Origin: Verrucomicrobiota bacterium
GTDB taxonomy: Bacteria; Verrucomicrobiota; Verrucomicrobiia; CAIQCK01
DNA length: 34,842 nucleotides
Direction: 5' to 3'
Assembly: GCA_016219905.1 (NCBI GenBank)
Contig: JACRKA010000115.1
Span: 1-34,842, forward strand
A program made the translations under genes and the position numbers. Positions within the stretch are counted from its first letter, which is position 1. Every line of letters starts with the position of its first letter. The notes below the pieces were generated by a model. The model was not told where the DNA came from, ran no database searches, and saw nothing but the letters and a program-made list of their open reading frames with translations. Shown piece after piece: positions 31,272 through 34,842 of this stretch.

Positions 31272-32675
31272 ATGAAACCGAACATCCGAATCACCACGTG
31301 GCTGGCCATCGCGCTTATCTGCGCTGTCGCAACGCCCGCCTGGTCGCAATTCCATCCCGGCCAGGAAAAACTTCTGGCCAAGGAAGCGGCCCGCAAGGAC
31401 GCCCAGCGCAACCTGCTGGAGAACATCAAAGGGCTGCGTATTGACGCCGCCACCACTGTGCGCGATTTCGTCACCCAGAGTGACCAGATCAACACGGCCA
31501 TGATGGAACATCTGCGCGGCTCCCGTGTCGTGCCGGGCAGCGAGACGTGGGATGGCGAGGTTTACAGGATGGAGATGGAAGTGACCCTGCAGCAGGTCCG
31601 GGCCGCCATCGAGCAAATCCAGCGCACCTATCCCAGCGGCCGCACTTACGTCACCGAAAACATGACGACCCTCAACCAGGAAGTCGTCATCCGCGCGCAA
31701 GGCCAGGGCACCACGCGCTCAGCGAGCATGCCCGGCGCCGGCGTCCCGCAACAGGCGCCGCCCGCCTATGGTGGCACCGCCGCCATCGTCCCGCGCCAGG
31801 TTTTTCCTGGTTGGGAAAACGTCACCGCCCAAGGCCGCATGCTCGCCGAGCGCGCCGCCAAGGTGGACGGGATGCGCAAGCTCGCCGAGCGCATCCGTGG
31901 CATCCGCATTGACGCCAACACCACCGTGCGCGACTTCGTCACGCAGGCCGACATCATCAACGGCCGGCTCGAAGCCTACATGAAAGGCGCGCGGCAGATC
32001 GGCCCCACCCGTTTCCTGCCCGACCAGACCTGTGAGATGGACCTCGAAGTCACCATCCAGGACGTCGTCAAGTGGCTGCAGGAAATCCAGGAATGGGTCG
32101 TCCATCCGCCCACGCCGTTCAACCCGCCGTTCGCCTATCCGATCCGCACGTATCAGGTGGAGCGCATCATGGACTTCGGCCCGCCCCGCGAGATCCGCGA
32201 GACCGGCTCCGGCACCGTGCGCGGCGACACGATTCGTGGCGCACCGCCGGGCGGCAGCTCGATGATGCCGCCACCGCCAGGCCCCGGCATGCCCGCGTGG
32301 GCGACCGGCGGCGTTTCCGCCAAAGGCTCCGGTGTCCCTCGCGAGGGGGAGACCGGGACCGCGGCGAAGCTCAACGCCGAACGGGCCGCAGAGCTTGATG
32401 CACGCCGCAACCTGATGGAGAAGCTCCAGGGTGTGCAGATTGACGCGCAGACCACCGTCCGCGATTTCATGACCCAGAACGACCAGGTCCGCGCCCGTGT
32501 CGGCGGCCTGATGCAGGGCGCCGACATCAGCGAGCCGAAGTATCTCGAAGACGGCAGCGTCGAGGTGATGGCCTCGCTGCCGCTGGAGAAAGTCTATCGC
32601 GCCATGCAGGAAGCCGGCGGCATGCCCGGCGTCGGCGGCCAGCCCCCTGCGGTGCGCGCACAGCCGGTGCAGTGA
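31272..32675 (+). CDS. Exported protein with three tandem LPP20-like domains
   Basis: 467 residues with a signal peptide (ITTWLAIALICAVATPAWSQ). Three similar units follow, near residues 33-120, 190-280 and 370-455. Each has an alanine-rich helix (LAKEAARKDAQRNLLENI, LAERAAKVDGMRKLAERI, LNAERAAELDARRNLMEKL) and then a near-identical IDAxTTVRDFxTQxDxI element. Linkers are proline/glycine-rich. The repeats point to duplication within the gene. It is co-directional with the single-domain paralog and has AAAGGAA before the ATG. An envelope or structural role is plausible; no enzymatic motif was seen. Confidence 0.82.
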   Translation: MKPNIRITTWLAIALICAVATPAWSQFHPGQEKLLAKEAARKDAQRNLLENIKGLRIDAATTVRDFVTQSDQINTAMMEHLRGSRVVPGSETWDGEVYRMEMEVTLQQVRAAIEQIQRTYPSGRTYVTENMTTLNQEVVIRAQGQGTTRSASMPGAGVPQQAPPAYGGTAAIVPRQVFPGWENVTAQGRMLAERAAKVDGMRKLAERIRGIRIDANTTVRDFVTQADIINGRLEAYMKGARQIGPTRFLPDQTCEMDLEVTIQDVVKWLQEIQEWVVHPPTPFNPPFAYPIRTYQVERIMDFGPPREIRETGSGTVRGDTIRGAPPGGSSMMPPPPGPGMPAWATGGVSAKGSGVPREGETGTAAKLNAERAAELDARRNLMEKLQGVQIDAQTTVRDFMTQNDQVRARVGGLMQGADISEPKYLEDGSVEVMASLPLEKVYRAMQEAGGMPGVGGQPPAVRAQPVQ

Positions 32676-32733
32676 GATTCGTGATTTGTGACTCGTAATC
32701 TGTCCGCGAACCACGAGTCACGGATCACGAATC
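32676..32733. terminator. Long palindrome between convergent genes, probable two-way terminator and repeat
   Basis: The arms 32676-32696 and 32713-32733 pair at 19 of 21 positions with a 16-base loop. It begins directly after the stop of the LPP20 gene and reaches into the stop codon of the lipid kinase gene. Each arm contains repeated GTGA steps (TTCGTGAT, TTGTGACT), so it may be a dispersed repeat that also serves as terminator. Confidence 0.65.
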
Positions 32734-33613
32734 ACGGCACCAGCACCCGTAACGCTCCCGCCTCGACCGAAAACTCCGCCGGACAGTTTCCCCACAACTC
32801 CCCGTCCAGTTCCGTCGGAACTGTCTCCGCCGACTCGACGCGCACCCTCTTTGCCTTGAAGTAGCGCACGTCCGCCAGTTTCGGGTGCGAGCCGGTCAGC
32901 ACGCGCGGCAGGTAGCGCAGCACATCGAGCACACGCCCGCCCTCAAACACGCACACCGTCAGCGCGCCATCGTCCAGTTGCGCGTCGGGAAACAACGGGA
33001 ACGACCCGCCGTAGAACCGCCCGTTGCCGATGAACACAAAGCAGCCCTCGCAACGCCGGTCATCCGCCGTCACGGTCAACCGCGGCAGCCCGCGCGCCAC
33101 GGTGCGGAACCCGCTCACGACGTAGGCCAGCCAGTTGATCCGCTTCTTCAACCTCATGTCGAGCGCCGCGATCGCCAGCGCGTCGAAGCCCGCCCCTGCC
33201 AGTTGCGCGAAGTATCGCTGCTCGCCGCCCGCTGCTCGCGCGACGCCCACGTCCACGCACCGCTCGCGCCCGGCAGCCGCCACCCGCCAAGCGGCATCCA
33301 CGCTGAACGGCAAGCCCAGTTCGCGTGCATAGACGTTTGCCGTGCCGATTGGCACAACACCGAGGCGCGGGCGGGACGCCGCGGGGATTCGCATCAGGCC
33401 GTTGACCACCTCGTTGATAGTGCCGTCGCCACCCGCCGCCACCACGGTGCCGCAACCTCCGCGCGCCGCTTGCTCTGCCAGCGTAATCGCATGCCCTGCT
33501 GCATCCGTCGGCAGCAGATCGGCGTCGCCGGCCAACTCGCGCAGCCGACGCAACCGCGCCTGTGCGCGGTCGCCGCGTGCGGCGGGGTTGAAGATCACGC
33601 AGATGCGGGACAC
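32732..33613 (-). CDS. Diacylglycerol kinase family lipid kinase (YegS/DagK type)
   Basis: 293 residues from a GTG at 33613, chosen because the family N-terminus (ICVIFNPAARG) begins just there; an ATG start further up would overlap unrelated sequence. The kinase motif is VVAAGGDGTINEVVNGL, followed by LGVVPIGTANVYARELGLP, and the C-terminal domain has YGGSFPLFPDAQLDDGALTVCVF and ELDGELW. It phosphorylates a lipid such as diacylglycerol using ATP at the inner membrane. Its 3' end is convergent with the LPP20 operon. The stop lies in a palindrome. The exact lipid substrate cannot be read. Confidence 0.9.
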   Translation of the reverse strand: MSRICVIFNPAARGDRAQARLRRLRELAGDADLLPTDAAGHAITLAEQAARGGCGTVVAAGGDGTINEVVNGLMRIPAASRPRLGVVPIGTANVYARELGLPFSVDAAWRVAAAGRERCVDVGVARAAGGEQRYFAQLAGAGFDALAIAALDMRLKKRINWLAYVVSGFRTVARGLPRLTVTADDRRCEGCFVFIGNGRFYGGSFPLFPDAQLDDGALTVCVFEGGRVLDVLRYLPRVLTGSHPKLADVRYFKAKRVRVESAETVPTELDGELWGNCPAEFSVEAGALRVLVP

Positions 33614-33668
33614 GGTGCGGCCATTGTATCGCGCGCAGGCTCGATTACAACCGTCGCGAGGGGCGCGC

Positions 33669-33986
33669 TCAGCGGAGGGTGTCGAGCAACGCTTCCACTT
33701 CGCCGCGCGGGCCGACGTGGTTTTGGGCAATGGCCAGTTCCAGCGCCCGCTCGAGCGTTTGCTTTGCTTCGGGCTTGCGGTCGAGCGTGATCAGCGAGCG
33801 GCCCAGCAGGATGGTCGCGACCATCCAGTCGGGTTTCTTCGCGATGCACTGCTGCAGTTGTTCGGCAGCCTCGGCGTGCTGGTTGGCATCGAAAAGTGCT
33901 CTGGCGTAGCTGAAACGCGCCAGTTCGTTCGTAGGATGCTTTTCCACCATGGCGCGGGCGCGCGCGATTGCGTCGGGGCTGCTCAT
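33669..33986 (-). CDS. Short TPR protein
   Basis: 105 residues, two to three tetratricopeptide-like repeats (AMVEKHPTNELARFSYARALFDANQHAEAAEQLQQ, KPDWMVATILLGRSLITLDRKPEAKQTLERAL). No signal peptide or enzyme motif. It begins 1 base after the stop of nuoN and is 55 bases upstream of the lipid kinase, so it is probably read with nuoN. Function unknown; protein-protein contact is expected of the fold. Confidence 0.8.
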   Translation of the reverse strand: MSSPDAIARARAMVEKHPTNELARFSYARALFDANQHAEAAEQLQQCIAKKPDWMVATILLGRSLITLDRKPEAKQTLERALELAIAQNHVGPRGEVEALLDTLR

Positions 33987-33987
33987 G

Positions 33988-34842
33988 TCACGACGGAAGG
34001 AACTTCATGAACTGCTCGATAAGGCCGAGCATCTGTTGTGGCGCGATGCCCGTCCAGAGGACGACGGCGACGGAGACCAAAAGCGCGATGTTGAGGAACG
34101 CCGGCGCAACGATGCGGTCCGTCGCGGCGGGATTGCCGTCCACCTCGCCTGGCTCGACGACATACATCGTCTTCAGCAGGATGAGATAGTAGTAAAGGCT
34201 CACGGCGCTCATGGCGATGCCGAGGATGACAAGCCAGAGCAGGCCGAGGTTCTTCGGGTCGGCATTGAGGGCCGCGGTGAAGAGGTAGAACTTGCCGAAG
34301 AATCCGCCGAGCGGCGGCACGCCCGCCAGCGAGAGCACGAAGAGCAGCATCAGGAACGTCAGCAACGGCGCGCGCTTGTAGATGCCGGTGAAATCCTTGA
34401 AATCGTCGCCACCGACGCGGGCGCTGAGCGCCGCGACGATGCCGAACGCGCCGAGGTTGGTGAACGCATAGACGATGATGTAGAAGAACACGCTCGCCGC
34501 GCCGAGGGCGTTGGCGGCGACGAGGCCGGTGAGGATGTAGCCCGCGTGGGCGATGGACGAGTAGGCGAGCAGGCGCTTGACGTTGCGCTGGACGATGGCG
34601 GCGGTGTTGCCGACGATGAGCGTGATGGCCGCCAGCGTCGCGACGACGCCGACCCATCCGGTGCCGGGACTGCCCCACGCCGCCGCGCCTTGCGCGCCGG
34701 CAAAGCCGATAAACAGCGCCTTCACAAGGATGAAAAACGACGCGATCTTCGAGCCGGTGGCGATGAACGCAGTCGCGGGCGTCGGCGAGCCTTCGTAGGC
34801 ATCGGGCGCCCATTGGTGGAACGGCGCGACGGCGATCTTGAA
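33988..34842 (-). CDS. nuoN: NADH-quinone oxidoreductase subunit N (5' part outside window)
   Basis: The frame is open to the window edge; about 284 C-terminal residues are present. It starts at the edge inside the conserved FKIAVAPFHQWAPDAYEGSP segment and continues with NVKRLLAYSSIAHAGY, FYIIVYAFTNLGAFGIV and SLAGVPPLGGFFGKFYLF, all typical of the antiporter-like proton-pumping subunit NuoN of complex I. At least seven membrane segments remain. An internal ATG at 34725 is not the real start. It implies that a nuo operon extends to the right of the window. Confidence 0.95.
   Translation of the reverse strand, partial: FKIAVAPFHQWAPDAYEGSPTPATAFIATGSKIASFFILVKALFIGFAGAQGAAAWGSPGTGWVGVVATLAAITLIVGNTAAIVQRNVKRLLAYSSIAHAGYILTGLVAANALGAASVFFYIIVYAFTNLGAFGIVAALSARVGGDDFKDFTGIYKRAPLLTFLMLLFVLSLAGVPPLGGFFGKFYLFTAALNADPKNLGLLWLVILGIAMSAVSLYYYLILLKTMYVVEPGEVDGNPAATDRIVAPAFLNIALLVSVAVVLWTGIAPQQMLGLIEQFMKFLPS

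Noticed and set aside
33983-34813. Overlapping 276-codon minus-strand frame opposite phase to nuoN
   Set aside because: Arg/His-rich shadow in another frame of the same strand; nuoN has the conserved complex I segments.

Overview
The window looks like a high-GC chromosome segment of a Verrucomicrobiota bacterium, probably of the Limisphaerales/Pedosphaera group. This is an inference from the pgk-tpiA-secG order, the style of the proteins, frequent starts without a Shine-Dalgarno, and GC-rich intergenic palindromes. No rRNA, tRNA, IS element or CRISPR array was seen.

Region 1 (1-9546, minus strand) is one closely packed run: a 75-residue precursor-like peptide, a radical SAM/SPASM enzyme, an ABC exporter with a divided ATPase domain, a stand-alone cyclic-nucleotide-binding protein, a RyR/TPR/SLOG-like/class III cyclase fusion, and a TIR-transmembrane-WD40 protein cut by the window edge. 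Two 4-base overlaps and a 2-base gap suggest co-transcription. It couples what looks like a ribosomally made, post-translationally modified peptide (RiPP) pathway to a nucleotide-signalling and TIR module.

Region 2 (9630-17870) continues the peptide theme: an FkbM methyltransferase, a radical SAM enzyme with a cobalamin-domain-like N-terminus and a CX4CX2C cluster, a 56-codon AT-rich gene of a second precursor type with a near-consensus promoter, a second radical SAM/SPASM enzyme paralogous to the first, a second copy of the 75-residue peptide whose C-terminal core has diverged, a third radical SAM/SPASM enzyme, then GAF protein, small cytoplasmic subtilase and membrane protein in one operon. 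A plausible flow is precursor, radical SAM (and perhaps methyl) modification, leader removal by the subtilase, export by the ABC protein. All of that is inference.

Region 3 (17908-20117, minus) holds a second cyclase-like protein with TPRs, a small lipoprotein and two zinc-ribbon proteins. Region 4 (20224-32675) is ordinary metabolism and transport: a divergent acyl-CoA dehydrogenase, pgk-tpiA-secG behind a good sigma-70-type promoter, a complete peptide ABC importer (oppABCDF) and two LPP20-like exported proteins. Region 5 (32732-34842, minus) has a diacylglycerol-kinase-family lipid kinase, a short TPR protein and the 3' part of nuoN. Three different palindromic intergenic repeats lie in regions 4 and 5; one has apparently reshaped the start of oppA.

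No stretch above 300 bases lacks a gene. The main intergenic spaces are 9389-9629, 12163-12354, 12526-12713 and 22321-22563.
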